DNA from: Acetatifactor sp.
GTDB taxonomy: Bacteria > Bacillota > Clostridia > Lachnospirales > Lachnospiraceae
Direction of reading: 5' to 3'
Length of the DNA: 64,000 bases
Assembly: GCA_024695935.1 (NCBI GenBank)
Contig: JAILHH010000022.1
Location: 1 to 64,000 of the forward strand
Of this stretch, positions 17,815 to 27,439 are shown piece by piece. A program made the translations under genes and the position numbers. The number at the start of each line of letters is the position of its first letter. Positions within the stretch are counted from its first letter, which is position 1. The notes under the pieces were generated by a model. It had not been told where the DNA came from and made no database searches. It was given only the letters and a program-made list of their open reading frames with translations.

Positions 17815-18694
17815 TTTCCTTATCCTTTCTGATCGCATTTTGGGCAAGATGAAGGGCACCTGTTATTCCCTGATCTCCGGAAAGTCCGGCAGGAACTATA
17901 TAGCTGTCAATATCAAGCAGTTCTTTTGTGGAAATATAATCGTTCAGATACGTCAATACCTTTTTCCTTACGGGGTCAAACAATCTTCCGGAGTTCATAA
18001 CACCTCCTCCGAGAATGATCCTCTTTGGAGAATAGCAGCAGATATATTGCATGATCGCCTTTGCTATGTAATCCGCTTCAGTCTCCCATGGTCCCTTCTC
18101 CGTTATCAGATAGGGTTCTATGCCATATCTTTTCTTCATTGCCGGACCGCTGGCCAGTCCCTCAAAACAGTTTTGATGATAGGGACAGATGCCGGGGAAA
18201 CCGTCATCTGCATTAATCGGCAGCAATATATGACCGGCCTCGGGATGAAGCATTCCATGAAGGGGTTCTCCGTTAAGCATCACACCGACGCCAACACCGG
18301 TGCCTATCGTAATATAGATAAAATCGTCTATACCGACAGCATTTCCCCGCACATATTCGCCAATGGCCGCGGCATTTACGTCCGTATCGACAGATATCGG
18401 AATGCCCATATCGCTAAAGGCTTCCTTCCAGGAAAAATCCGTCCATTTCAGTTTTGGCGTCTTTCCTATACGTCCGTAATCAGAACTGTTTTCATCAACG
18501 CAGACCGGGCCGAAGGCTCCTATCCCTAAGGCACCTGGGCGGTTTTTACCGAAAAAGTCTTTAATATGTCCCACGGTTTCTTCCGGAGTGGTCGTCTTTA
18601 TCTCCGTTTTCTTAAATATATTTCCATATTCATCACCCGTGGCAACAACCATTTTGGTTCCGCCGGCTTCAATTGCTCCAAATAACATGTCCAC
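17807..18694 (-). CDS. ROK-family sugar kinase (fructokinase/mannokinase type)
   Basis: This 295-residue cytoplasmic kinase phosphorylates a hexose with ATP. The N-terminal ATP site reads GAIEAGGTKMVVATG. The ROK zinc motif is present as CPYHQNCFEGLASGPA, preceded by GHILL; this form is typical of the ScrK/GmuE fructokinase subgroup, which often also accepts mannose. DTDVNAAAIGEY supplies the catalytic Asp. Bacillus GmuE lies in a glucomannan operon, which fits the context here. The product, probably mannose-6-phosphate, would go to ManA. AGGAG precedes the start. It is the first gene of its run, after the terminator of the response regulator, and overlaps the GH130 gene by 8 bp. Confidence 0.88.
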   Translation of the reverse strand: MDMLFGAIEAGGTKMVVATGDEYGNIFKKTEIKTTTPEETVGHIKDFFGKNRPGALGIGAFGPVCVDENSSDYGRIGKTPKLKWTDFSWKEAFSDMGIPISVDTDVNAAAIGEYVRGNAVGIDDFIYITIGTGVGVGVMLNGEPLHGMLHPEAGHILLPINADDGFPGICPYHQNCFEGLASGPAMKKRYGIEPYLITEKGPWETEADYIAKAIMQYICCYSPKRIILGGGVMNSGRLFDPVRKKVLTYLNDYISTKELLDIDSYIVPAGLSGDQGITGALHLAQNAIRKDKENE

Positions 18695-18733
18695 TCTCCT
18701 CTTGCTTAGCCAAGTATATCAACGGCACCTTGT

Positions 18734-18793
18734 TAAAAAAATAGCAGTACTTTTGATTCCCATACTTATTTTTGGAAATTAAAGTACCGCTAT
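18734..18793 (-). terminator. Long-loop terminator of the response regulator gene
   Basis: Arms 18781-18793 and 18741-18753 (13 bp with one G-T pair) enclose a 27-nt loop. Seven T follow on the minus strand. It separates the regulator from the ROK kinase gene. Confidence 0.65.
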
Positions 18794-18797
18794 CATA

Positions 18798-20363
18798 TCA
18801 ATATACAGAATTCCTGTATTCCTTGGGAGAGATGCCCCATTTTTTCTTGAACGCCCTGCCAAAGGACACAGCATCATCATAACCCACCAGATTTCCGATC
18901 TCATAAACCTTGATCTTTGGATCTCTCAAAAGTTCTTTTGCCTTGTCCATCCTGACATTTAACAGATACTCAGAAAAATTGATCCCCGTCTCTGTCTTAA
19001 ACAGATTGCTGAAATATGAGGGATTGAGTTCCACGTGCTCAGCTATATCATTTAAGGTAAAGGGCTCGTAGTAATGGACAGAGATGTACTCCTTTGCCAT
19101 CTCTATGCGTCTCTTGCTCCTCTTTTCACGCTCTCCGTTTATATATTCGATCACGTTCTGAAGCAGCGAATTCATATATGTCTTTAACTCTCTGAAGGTA
19201 TTCAGATAATCGATATAAAAGTTTATCTCGGAGGAATTGATGGCCACGAAATATCCGAAGTTTTCAATCCTTAGAGAGAGCATGTCGATTATGTCATGAA
19301 TGTATTTCCTGAATTTATCCGCATTGCAGTAACTCAGATCGATAAATACCCTGTCCATTATCTCCTTGGACTTCATATAATCGCATAAATTTATGTTGTG
19401 AACCAGATCCTTTACTGCAGGCTCTATGTCATATTGCATATCAATGCATTTTCCCGCCACGTCACCGTAGAGGATAAACTTATTCTGACCCAGATAAAAC
19501 CTGCTCATAATGGCTTTTTCCGATTCTGCAAAGGACTCAGACATTTCCCCGAAATCCTCATAGACATTGCTTATGGCAACGGTGACAGACACCTCATCAT
19601 CGCCTTTGTTTAAGATTGAATGGAGTTTTTTTGCAAACTCCATCAGTTTTTCTCCATCCTCGGAAAAAACAAGTATCAATATCTCCTGTTTAAAAATACA
19701 GTGTATAAAGTCAAAACCTTTTTTTGCTGCTCCCAGGGAAACCACCTTTTCCATTACCAGATTAAGTTCCCTGTTGTACTGACCCTCAGCCGAAAACTGC
19801 TTGTAGTACTGATCCACCATAACCCTTAGGGTGGCAAAATATTTATAATCCGTCTTTATACCCAGATTATCCAGTTTTTTTATGGAAGAAGCAGCTTCCT
19901 CAGGACCGCATTTTGACAGCTTTTTAAGGATCTCCGAAACCAGGAAATCATTGTTTTCGCTGACAGTCTGTTCCAGCTGGCGCTCTTTTTTAAGGCGTCC
20001 CTCGATATTCTCCAAAAGGGCGATGAATTCGTCCTTTTTGAAGGGCTTTAATATATAATCGCACACACCGTTCATAAAAGCACTGCGCACGAATTCAAAC
20101 TCATTATAACCGCTGAGCATCACGATCTTCGGATCGTAATCTCTTTCCTGTCTGATGATCCTCACAAGCTCCAGACCGTCCATGATGGGCATTCTCACAT
20201 CACAGATGACCACATCCACGTCACTGTGGCTGTCCAGGTAATTTAAAGCGATCTCTCCGTCGGAAGCCTCTCCCGCCACCTGCCAGCCCTTTTCAGCCTT
20301 TTCTATAAGTTTTCTCATGCCCATTCTGATCACTTCATCATCATCCACCAGAAATATGTTCAT
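18798..20363 (-). CDS. AraC-type response regulator (YesN-like)
   Basis: This 521-residue DNA-binding protein is the output of the two-component system with the histidine kinase transcribed divergently at 20530. The receiver domain (1-118) has the phospho-acceptor Asp55 in VVICDVRMPIMDG, the acidic pocket DDDE near residue 7 and Lys in LKPFKKDEF. A middle region of about 290 residues resembles that of YesN-type regulators. Two C-terminal AraC helix-turn-helices (about 420-521) end in the family signature around YDDAVSFGRAFKKKWGISPKEYR. It is placed in the middle of the mannan locus and probably activates the sugar operons on either side in response to extracellular oligosaccharide. The target sites cannot be defined by eye. 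Confidence 0.93.
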   Translation of the reverse strand: MNIFLVDDDEVIRMGMRKLIEKAEKGWQVAGEASDGEIALNYLDSHSDVDVVICDVRMPIMDGLELVRIIRQERDYDPKIVMLSGYNEFEFVRSAFMNGVCDYILKPFKKDEFIALLENIEGRLKKERQLEQTVSENNDFLVSEILKKLSKCGPEEAASSIKKLDNLGIKTDYKYFATLRVMVDQYYKQFSAEGQYNRELNLVMEKVVSLGAAKKGFDFIHCIFKQEILILVFSEDGEKLMEFAKKLHSILNKGDDEVSVTVAISNVYEDFGEMSESFAESEKAIMSRFYLGQNKFILYGDVAGKCIDMQYDIEPAVKDLVHNINLCDYMKSKEIMDRVFIDLSYCNADKFRKYIHDIIDMLSLRIENFGYFVAINSSEINFYIDYLNTFRELKTYMNSLLQNVIEYINGEREKRSKRRIEMAKEYISVHYYEPFTLNDIAEHVELNPSYFSNLFKTETGINFSEYLLNVRMDKAKELLRDPKIKVYEIGNLVGYDDAVSFGRAFKKKWGISPKEYRNSVY

Positions 20364-20408
20364 ATATCAAACCTCCAAATAACCTGTATTTAAACTATAT
20401 TGCTTGAT

Positions 20409-20441
20409 TTGACAAAGAATTATTTGTATTATAACTATTAT
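20409..20441 (+). promoter_or_regulatory. Possible promoter of the sensor kinase gene
   Basis: TTGACA (20409-20414) and TATTAT (20436-20441) lie in the 166-bp AT-rich divergent region between the regulator and the kinase. The spacing of 21 bp is longer than ideal, so this is tentative. Confidence 0.3.
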
Positions 20442-20529
20442 AAACGAAATATCCTAATCAATAAAGATAATAGTGTGAAAAATACTGTTTTTCGCTTCTG
20501 AATATTTTATGAAAGGTATTATTGACATT

Positions 20530-22323
20530 ATGAAAAAACTACCCGATTTCTACAGAAATCTTTCCATAATTGCCAGATTCACCTTAATAATCGTTTTGGC
20601 ATTCATATTGCTGACCTCCTCCATACTTTTTTCCGCCTCCCTCTACACAAAGGAGCGCCTCGAAACCTATACGGAGATTGTAAACAGCAACAATGAGCAG
20701 CTCCTTGACAAGATCGACAGCTACATTTCAGATATAATTAATGTCACAAAGATCCCTTTAACTTACAAAGAAAATGATACAGCATACATGACGCTTTTAT
20801 CCGACTTCAACTCATTTAACGACAATTCCTATGATTTTCAGCGTCAGAACGAGCAGATCTTCGGTCAGATCATGACCTACAAAAACGAAGTCAATTCCTG
20901 CTATATCTTTAACACCTCAGGGGAAGCGGATTACAAGGTCAAATATGCCATCTACTCCCCCTTTGACCCCACCGGAAAGGAATGGTTTTCACAGGCTGTT
21001 GACCTCTTTGGAAAGCCGGTATTGGTGGACACTTACGAGCTTGAAAACATCGTAAACAAAAAACTCATGCCCGTGTATGTATTCGGTGTGGCAAGGAGCA
21101 TCGTTCAGTTAAAGACGGGATCCGTCATAGGAATACTCCTTGTAAATACTCAGACCACATATTTTGAGAGGCTCTGCGACGACGTAAAGCTAAGCGAAAA
21201 CCAAAGGGTTCTGGTGATGCATGGTGACAACTGCCTCTTTGATTCCGACGGCCAGTACACCGCTCAGGCTCTTCCCTCCACCAGCGCATTAAAAAGCATA
21301 CCGGAGGAAACATCGGGGGTGCTGTTTCGCCTGGATGTAAATCATACCGATTCCTATGCGGCAAGCCTTACATCAGACATCCACGGCCTGAGAGTCATAA
21401 GCGTCACTCCCTCATCCGAACTTTTGGGAGGACTTACCAGGATAAAACTTGTCAATTTTCTGCAGCTCGTATTCATCGTATTCATAATACTTCTCACCGC
21501 TTATTTTGCCATAAAGCAGGTGGTAACGCCCATAACGCTCTTAAGCAGCATGATGAAAGTGGCTGAAAGCGGTGATTTTACCGCACATTTAAAGCTTGAT
21601 ACCAACAACGAAGTGGGAATGCTTGCGGAATCCTACAACTCACTTATAGACAGGATCAACTCCCTCATCCATGAGGTTTATTTGGAAAAGATCAATGCTA
21701 ACGAGCTGGAATTTCAGATGTTGCAGGCTCAGATAAACCCCCACTTTTTGTATAACACCTTGGAATCCATCTCCATGATGGCCACCATAAACGACGATGA
21801 TATCACCGCAGACATGGCTTCCACCCTTGGTTCAATATTAAGATACAGTATCAGCAATTTAAACAGCCCCGTATCCCTTGGCGACGAGGTAAATCATATC
21901 AAGGAATATATCAAGTTACAGGAATACAGGTTCAAAAACCAGTACAGATTTGAGATCGATATACCCACGAACCTCTACCAGATACGGACTCCGAAGCTTA
22001 TCCTGCAGCCCGTGGTGGAGAATGCCATTTATCACGGCATGAGTTCTGTCAGAAGCGGAGGGCTCATCAAGGTATCTGCCAGAAAGGTGGGCTCAGGCAT
22101 CCTGGAGATAAAGGTCACGGACAACGGTTCCGGCATCCCGGAGGATAAACTGAAAAACTTAAACGAATACATAAACGAAAAGAACGACCTCTTTAACAGC
22201 ATCGGTTTAAGAAACGTAAACCGCAGAATCAAACTATTCTGCGGTTTAGACGTAGGTGTCATAGTGAAAAACGAACCAGGTGGAGGAACCGGGGTTATGA
22301 TTATAATCCGTATTGAGGATTAA
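20530..22323 (+). CDS. Sensor histidine kinase (YesM-like)
   Basis: This membrane kinase of about 597 residues would sense an extracellular sugar signal and phosphorylate the neighbouring AraC-type regulator. It has TM1 near residues 16-38, a Cache-like extracytoplasmic domain of about 270 residues, TM2, a HAMP segment and a His_kinase domain with the phospho-acceptor His in [17 protein letters not shown]. The ATPase part shows the N box [10 protein letters not shown] and the G box DNGSGIPED. An in-frame ATG at 20509 would add seven residues; 20530 is preferred because it begins like other YesM proteins ([12 protein letters not shown]) and GAAAGG lies upstream, though with a long spacer. Its stop overlaps the stop of the convergent GH130_1 gene by 4 bp. 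Confidence 0.92.
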   Translation: MKKLPDFYRNLSIIARFTLIIVLAFILLTSSILFSASLYTKERLETYTEIVNSNNEQLLDKIDSYISDIINVTKIPLTYKENDTAYMTLLSDFNSFNDNSYDFQRQNEQIFGQIMTYKNEVNSCYIFNTSGEADYKVKYAIYSPFDPTGKEWFSQAVDLFGKPVLVDTYELENIVNKKLMPVYVFGVARSIVQLKTGSVIGILLVNTQTTYFERLCDDVKLSENQRVLVMHGDNCLFDSDGQYTAQALPSTSALKSIPEETSGVLFRLDVNHTDSYAASLTSDIHGLRVISVTPSSELLGGLTRIKLVNFLQLVFIVFIILLTAYFAIKQVVTPITLLSSMMKVAESGDFTAHLKLDTNNEVGMLAESYNSLIDRINSLIHEVYLEKINANELEFQMLQAQINPHFLYNTLESISMMATINDDDITADMASTLGSILRYSISNLNSPVSLGDEVNHIKEYIKLQEYRFKNQYRFEIDIPTNLYQIRTPKLILQPVVENAIYHGMSSVRSGGLIKVSARKVGSGILEIKVTDNGSGIPEDKLKNLNEYINEKNDLFNSIGLRNVNRRIKLFCGLDVGVIVKNEPGGGTGVMIIIRIED

Positions 22324-23504
22324 ACCATGTTTTCCAAATATGACAGGTTATTTTTGATAAGTTCGCATCTCTGAGCGACACAGAGTACACTCCTCAGGGG
22401 GTCTTTGGGAGTGTTAAATGCGTAGTCCAAGATTTTATCTATGGTGGTAGTCGCTACGTGTAACCTCGTGTCGCCGGATGCATAATAAATGAATACTTCA
22501 TTCTTTTCATTGACGATGGCTCCGTTTGTGAATACCACATTGGAGACGTCTCCGACTCTCTCCTTACCTAAGGGGACGATAAAGAATCCTGAAGGCTCTG
22601 CAATAAGTTTCCAGGGCTCCTTTAAATCCGTCACATAAACATAAATGACATATCTGAGGCCTGCTGCCGTATTTCTCACACCGTGAGCTATGTGCAGCCA
22701 GCCTTTTTCTGTCTTTATGGGAGTGGCGCCGGAACCGTTCTTCTCCTCGGTGATGGTATGATATTTTCGTTCACTGACGATGATCTCATCACCGATGATG
22801 GGGTTCTCGATATTGTCGCAGAGGGCAAAGCCGATTCCGCCGCCGCTTCCGGTGTTTATGAAGTCATCCTGTGGGCGGGTAAAGAAAGCATATTTTCCGT
22901 CAACGAATTCAGGATGAAGTACCACATTTCGCTGCTGAGGGGACTTTGTCTTTAAATTCGGAAGTCTCTCCCAGGTCTTCAGATCTTTTGTTCTCACAAT
23001 GCCTGCTGCCGCATTTGCCGCAGAGAGGTTGTTAACGGTGGTATCCTTGCTCTCGGAGCAGAACACTCCGTAGATATAACCGTCCTCATGGCTTGTAAGT
23101 CTCATATCATATACATTTGTCTCATTTTTTTCAGTATCGGGTAAGAGTATGGGATAATCCCAGAATCTGAATCCGTCAACTCCGTTATCACTTTCTGCCA
23201 CAGCAAAAAAGCTCTTTCTGTCATTTCCCTCTACTCTGGCCACCAGATAATATTTTCCGTCCTTATAGATGGCGCCGGAATTAAATACGGCATTGACTCC
23301 AAGACGCTCCTCAAAATAGGGATTTGTATTTTCATTCAGATCATATTTCCAAAAATATGGAATGTGGTCTCTCGTCAGTACGGGATTTACGTATCTGTCA
23401 TAAATTCCGTTGTAAAAATCGGTATTTACACTGTTTTTTTGGTTGATGATGCTTTCATATTTTGCGATCACGGCATCTCTTTTTTCAGCAAAAGTCTTTT
23501 CCAT
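22320..23504 (-). CDS. 4-O-beta-D-mannosyl-D-glucose phosphorylase (GH130_1 type)
   Basis: This 394-residue cytoplasmic enzyme is predicted to cleave mannosyl-glucose with phosphate, giving mannose-1-phosphate and glucose. The N-terminal stretch [20 protein letters not shown] and the [12 protein letters not shown] segment are diagnostic of the GH130_1 subfamily. The catalytic Asp lies in [13 protein letters not shown]. Phosphate-site residues are seen in [15 protein letters not shown] and HIAHGVRN. Its length matches the family. It sits 24 bp after the 2-epimerase gene, whose product is its substrate. This reproduces the mannobiose pathway known from Ruminococcus albus, Bacteroides fragilis and Roseburia. 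It ends the second mannan operon, tail to tail with the sensor kinase. Confidence 0.92.
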   Translation of the reverse strand: MEKTFAEKRDAVIAKYESIINQKNSVNTDFYNGIYDRYVNPVLTRDHIPYFWKYDLNENTNPYFEERLGVNAVFNSGAIYKDGKYYLVARVEGNDRKSFFAVAESDNGVDGFRFWDYPILLPDTEKNETNVYDMRLTSHEDGYIYGVFCSESKDTTVNNLSAANAAAGIVRTKDLKTWERLPNLKTKSPQQRNVVLHPEFVDGKYAFFTRPQDDFINTGSGGGIGFALCDNIENPIIGDEIIVSERKYHTITEEKNGSGATPIKTEKGWLHIAHGVRNTAAGLRYVIYVYVTDLKEPWKLIAEPSGFFIVPLGKERVGDVSNVVFTNGAIVNEKNEVFIYYASGDTRLHVATTTIDKILDYAFNTPKDPLRSVLCVAQRCELIKNNLSYLENMV

Positions 23505-23528
23505 AAATGTATTTTTTGTCTCCTTTAT

Positions 23529-24695
23529 CTATATTCTTTCCTGCAGTTCCATGCACATCCTACCGTTGTGATAAGGGCATTTCCAGGGCTCGGTGATGGG
23601 TTTTTTAGACGAAGGCTTATCCTCATTGTCAAGATCCCAGAACCACTCGCCTCCGGGCCTTTTATCCAAAAAATTTCCCTTTACATAACCCCAGATATCC
23701 TCTGCGGCCTTCATATACTTTTTCTCACCGGTCTTTTCATATGCATTGACAAAGCCCACCATGCTCTCGGCCTGGATCCACCATACTCTCGTATTGTTCA
23801 CAACTCCGTTAAAGCATTCGTTTAAGACCTTGTCCCTTTTAAGGGCGGTATAATAAATATTCTCCGCCATTTTCAGAGTATAATCCGGCACTTCTTCTCC
23901 AAGGACCCTGTAACCGTAATCTATAAGCCAGCTGGCCTCAATGTCATGGCCATATGAATAAAGATCCGCTATTGAATTCATCTTTTCGTCAAAGAATACT
24001 TCCAGCCGGCCTTTTACAGGGTTCCAAACCTTTGTCTTAAAGATGAGGAGTATCCCCTTTAAAGCCTCTCCCACTCTCTCGATATGGCTTACTTCATACA
24101 ACAGGCTGTACCCCTCTAAGAGGTGCAAAAGTGTGTTCATCGTCTTTTTGGCAAGGAGTCCGTTCTCGGAGAGTTTCTCGTTGTCAATCTCCTTAAAATC
24201 TGCGGTAAATGCCTCTTTGTATCCATAGCTGTCCTTACATTTTTCTTCGATAAGATCAAACAGATCAAGGGCCAGTTTCAGCGCTTCGTCTTTTCCGAAG
24301 CTCTCATAATAAGCAGACAGAGCATATATGCCAAAAGCCTGATTGTAGGTATGCTTCATGTCTTCGCTGACTGTACCGTCGCTTTTTATCATCCAATAGA
24401 GCCCGCCGTTTTTTTCATCCAGGCATTTTTCCTTTAAAAAATCATATGCATGATCCGCATATCTTTTTAATTCCGGCATGTCGTAAACCTTTGAGGCCCT
24501 GGAAAAAAAGTACAGGATCCTGCTGTTTAGGATCACTCCCTTGTCGCTGTCTTTATCCACTATCAGGTCAAAATCCTTGTATCCGAAAAAACCTCCGTTT
24601 TTTGTATCCTGCATATTTTCCCAATAGGGCAGGATCATATTTTTAAGGTTTTCAGAAACCTCACTTTTTAATATGGCACTTTCTCGTATTTCCAT
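23529..24695 (-). CDS. AGE-family 2-epimerase (mannobiose/cellobiose 2-epimerase)
   Basis: This 388-residue cytoplasmic protein is an (alpha/alpha)6-barrel enzyme that would turn mannobiose into mannosyl-glucose for the next enzyme in the operon. Typical motifs are NSRILYFFSRA, AEHAYDFL-like YADHAYDFLKEKC, the catalytic-His region YSYGHDIEASWL and the C-terminal PYHNGRMCMEL. Start 24695 was chosen because GAGGAG lies about 10 nt upstream and the ATG comes two bases after the stop of the GH130_2 gene. The longer frame to 24719 would overlap that gene. Cellobiose and mannobiose epimerases cannot be told apart by eye; the flanking phosphorylases favour mannobiose. Confidence 0.92.
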   Translation of the reverse strand: MEIRESAILKSEVSENLKNMILPYWENMQDTKNGGFFGYKDFDLIVDKDSDKGVILNSRILYFFSRASKVYDMPELKRYADHAYDFLKEKCLDEKNGGLYWMIKSDGTVSEDMKHTYNQAFGIYALSAYYESFGKDEALKLALDLFDLIEEKCKDSYGYKEAFTADFKEIDNEKLSENGLLAKKTMNTLLHLLEGYSLLYEVSHIERVGEALKGILLIFKTKVWNPVKGRLEVFFDEKMNSIADLYSYGHDIEASWLIDYGYRVLGEEVPDYTLKMAENIYYTALKRDKVLNECFNGVVNNTRVWWIQAESMVGFVNAYEKTGEKKYMKAAEDIWGYVKGNFLDKRPGGEWFWDLDNEDKPSSKKPITEPWKCPYHNGRMCMELQERI

Positions 24696-24696
24696 T

Positions 24697-25713
24697 TTAC
24701 CTGTACTCCTCTTCGTCACCGGGAAGTAAAAATGAATTTTCTTTTATATGATTTATAAGGGTGTCCGCATCCGTATAGGCAACTGCCAGATACGTATCCG
24801 CAGCGCCGTAGTAGACTGTGATCCTGCCGGTCTTTGCATCATACAAGGTTGAGCAGGGGAATGTTACTCCCGGCACGAAACCGCTTACCTCATAATCTTT
24901 TTCCGGTGTCAGGATGTAATCCCTTGTCCTGTAGAGGACTTTGGAGGGATTTTCAAGGTCCAACAGGGCTGCGCCGATTGAATAAACATAACCGTTACAG
25001 GTACCGTTTACACCGTGATAGAGAAGAAGCCATCCCTCGCTTGTCTCAATTGGCACTGCGCCGGCTCCGATCTTTTTACCCTGCCACCATGTGCAGCCGC
25101 TTGTCATGACTCTTCTGTGGTGACCCCAATATTCCAGGTCATAGCTCTGGCTGATAAATATATCTCCGAAAGGTGTGTGACCTGAGTCTGAAGGGCGGCT
25201 TAACATCATATATTTTCCGTCGATCTTTCTTGGGAAAAGCACACCGTTTCTGTTAAAAGGAATAAATACATTTTCAAGTCTGGTAAAGTGCTCAAAGTCC
25301 TCGGTCACGCCAAGACCCAGAGTGGGACCGCCAAAGTCAGTGCACCAAACCATATAATACTTACCGTCAAGTTCCACAAGTCTTGGATCATAAGCATATC
25401 CGGGGTCATAGTCGTTTCCTTTTGTATCCTTCCATTTGATGGCTTCCTCATCGATATTCCACTTAAGTCCGTCATGGCTTCTTCCCACATGAAGTCTGGG
25501 GATGCCATCCTTATAATCTGCTCTGAAGATTCCGATGAACTCTCCATTATAGGGGATCACTGCGCTGTTATAGATCCTGGCAGCCTTTTCGATTGGGTTC
25601 CATCCGATTATGGGATTCTCACTGTGCCTCCACATGATCTCTTTTGATCCGGCAGGTCTGTCCTGCCATGGAATATTTTTTAATTCATTTCCGATAAGCT
25701 GTACTTTACTCAT
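24697..25713 (-). CDS. beta-1,4-mannooligosaccharide phosphorylase (GH130_2 type)
   Basis: This 338-residue cytoplasmic enzyme is predicted to remove mannose units from mannooligosaccharides by phosphorolysis, giving mannose-1-phosphate. The catalytic Asp is in AYDPRLVELDG. Phosphate-contact residues appear in GIFRADYK, MLSRPSDSG and LLYHGVNG. The N-terminus (IPWQDRPAG, then RIYNSAVIPYNGEF) is typical of the GH130_2 subfamily. AGAAAGG precedes the ATG. It starts 61 bp below a terminator that follows the GH26 gene and is tightly linked to the epimerase (one base between stop and start). It would shorten chains to mannobiose, which the epimerase then takes. Confidence 0.9.
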   Translation of the reverse strand: MSKVQLIGNELKNIPWQDRPAGSKEIMWRHSENPIIGWNPIEKAARIYNSAVIPYNGEFIGIFRADYKDGIPRLHVGRSHDGLKWNIDEEAIKWKDTKGNDYDPGYAYDPRLVELDGKYYMVWCTDFGGPTLGLGVTEDFEHFTRLENVFIPFNRNGVLFPRKIDGKYMMLSRPSDSGHTPFGDIFISQSYDLEYWGHHRRVMTSGCTWWQGKKIGAGAVPIETSEGWLLLYHGVNGTCNGYVYSIGAALLDLENPSKVLYRTRDYILTPEKDYEVSGFVPGVTFPCSTLYDAKTGRITVYYGAADTYLAVAYTDADTLINHIKENSFLLPGDEEEYR

Positions 25714-25763
25714 AAATTCCTTACCTTTCTGACATATGCAAAATCTGTGATCAGGGCTGTTTT

Positions 25764-25811
25764 CAAAATAAAACTCCTCCCTGTGCCACTAATTGTAGCA
25801 ACAGGAAGGAG
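25764..25811 (-). terminator. Terminator after the GH26 mannanase gene
   Basis: Arms of 11 bp (25801-25811 and 25774-25784, one mismatch-type pair) enclose a 16-nt loop, followed on the minus strand by TTTTATTTT. It lies inside the second operon, so read-through would set the level of the intracellular phosphorylases. Confidence 0.65.
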
Positions 25812-25886
25812 TCAAAAAAATGCCTTGAGTTTGTGTTTATAAACAATTATTTAGATGTATACGGGGTCCTTAAAATATTTGTTTAA

Positions 25887-27335
25887 TTAAAAATCCGGCA
25901 GTTCATCTCTGATCAGCACATTTGTGGCCCAATAGAGATTCTGGATCTCCGAGTTGGTATTATAGGAGAAAGTAAGCTCCGCCCAGCTCATGACAAAGCT
26001 CCAGTTAGGCTGCTCCGCAAGCTTTTGTGCAGTGGGAAGCTTGTCGCACTCACCGATAGCAATAAGCTTGTTTCCTGCCACCTGATTAGCCAGATTGTAT
26101 TTGTAGCTTGTGAATCTGTCGGAATTGTAGATATCAACCGCAAATATATCCCAATAATTGTTTCCGGGATTATAATCGCTCCAGTTATATGACAGATCCT
26201 GCATATCCCATACCCAGATGAGATTGTCCAGACCCTTTTCGTTTTCAAGATAATCCTTTGTGAGTCTGAAAAGTGCGGCGGTTCCGTTGTAACCGGTTCT
26301 TCCTGCCCACCAGAACTGACTCTGGTTCATCTCATGGAAAGGTCTGAAGAGAACAGGCACTCCGTTGTCCTCCAGATACTGCAGATAATTTGCATAGATA
26401 TCAAGTCTTGCCTTCCATGCTCTGTTTAATGATCCGCCGTTTGTGATAAGATCATTCCACTGTGAATCGGACAGCTGTGAGCAGACGCCTCCGTTCCACT
26501 GTCCGACCTCCGACTGGGTGGGCGGTGTCACATGGAGCATGAGCTGGACTATACAGCCGTTGTTCCACTGGATCTTGGCTTCGTTTATCATGGTCCATCT
26601 GTTTGCCACATCATCTGAGGAATACAGGAAATCTCCGCTCCAAAGTCCCGCATACTGACCTGTGATGGCATGGGCCTGGTCGGTCTGCTTAGCGGGATAG
26701 GAATTCGGCTCCCTGTTGTGGATTCCGATGACAGTCTTTGAGCCCTTTATAGTGTAAAGATAATTTAGGACATTCTGTTTTGCGGTGTAGGCTGCGGAAT
26801 GATTTCCGGTGTTCCCTGAGCTGCTGCCGCTTCCGCTGCCTGATGAACTTCCGTAGATCTCAAATTCGTACACTGAAAATCCCCACTGTGTTGCTCTGTG
26901 AATACAGTAAAGCTTTACGTATCTGGCATTTACAGGTGTAAAATTAATGGTCTGGGTTCCACCGCTGCTGTTGTAATTTGAATAGACAGTGGTCCAGGAA
27001 TTATAATCATTTGACACCTGCACCTGATATGAAGCCGCATATGCAGCCTCCCAGGCGATCTTTACACTTGATACGGTGGTCGTCTGCCACAGATCGATTA
27101 TCAGATTCTGATTGTCCGCATAGGATGATGCCCATCTGGTATTACCGTTTGCATCCACCGCATTTGCCGCAGAAAGTGAAGAATTTTCCACACTTGAAGC
27201 GGTTGCGGTCCTCATGTAGGCAAGGTTTTCCGCGGCCATTGCCTTCATGGGCATAATGGCAAAACCTGATACAAATATTGCGAAGGCCCCCACCAGCGCA
27301 ATGAGTTTACGAGTTACAGCTTTCGTAGTTTTCAT
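25887..27335 (-). CDS. Secreted GH26 endo-beta-mannanase with F5/8C-type binding domain
   Basis: This 482-residue exported enzyme is predicted to hydrolyse internal beta-1,4-mannan bonds. Residues 1-35 are a signal peptide (basic start, hydrophobic core, AMAAE). Residues about 36-162 form an F5/8 type C (CBM32-like) domain with NAVDANGNTRWAS and a closing YEFEIYG. A Ser/Gly linker (163-178) leads to the GH26 barrel (about 180-482). The acid/base is Glu335 in LFRPFHEMN and the nucleophile Glu429 in LIAIGECD. WWAGRTG is typical of GH26. No anchor or LPxTG motif is present, so it is probably released or loosely bound. AAGGAAAAGGG precedes ATG. It follows the second importer's permeases. Confidence 0.94.
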   Translation of the reverse strand: MKTTKAVTRKLIALVGAFAIFVSGFAIMPMKAMAAENLAYMRTATASSVENSSLSAANAVDANGNTRWASSYADNQNLIIDLWQTTTVSSVKIAWEAAYAASYQVQVSNDYNSWTTVYSNYNSSGGTQTINFTPVNARYVKLYCIHRATQWGFSVYEFEIYGSSSGSGSGSSSGNTGNHSAAYTAKQNVLNYLYTIKGSKTVIGIHNREPNSYPAKQTDQAHAITGQYAGLWSGDFLYSSDDVANRWTMINEAKIQWNNGCIVQLMLHVTPPTQSEVGQWNGGVCSQLSDSQWNDLITNGGSLNRAWKARLDIYANYLQYLEDNGVPVLFRPFHEMNQSQFWWAGRTGYNGTAALFRLTKDYLENEKGLDNLIWVWDMQDLSYNWSDYNPGNNYWDIFAVDIYNSDRFTSYKYNLANQVAGNKLIAIGECDKLPTAQKLAEQPNWSFVMSWAELTFSYNTNSEIQNLYWATNVLIRDELPDF

Positions 27336-27439
27336 ACCCTTTTCCTTCTTTCATATAGTTTTTTTAAAAACCCCATATAAAGTTTATCCTCACGGATGTT
27401 TAAGAACTCATGCATCTTTTTGGAAAAGTAAACATTTTT

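Noticed and set aside
18695-18797. Riboswitch before the ROK kinase
   Set aside because: The long-loop hairpin is explained as the terminator of the upstream regulator gene, with seven T directly after it.
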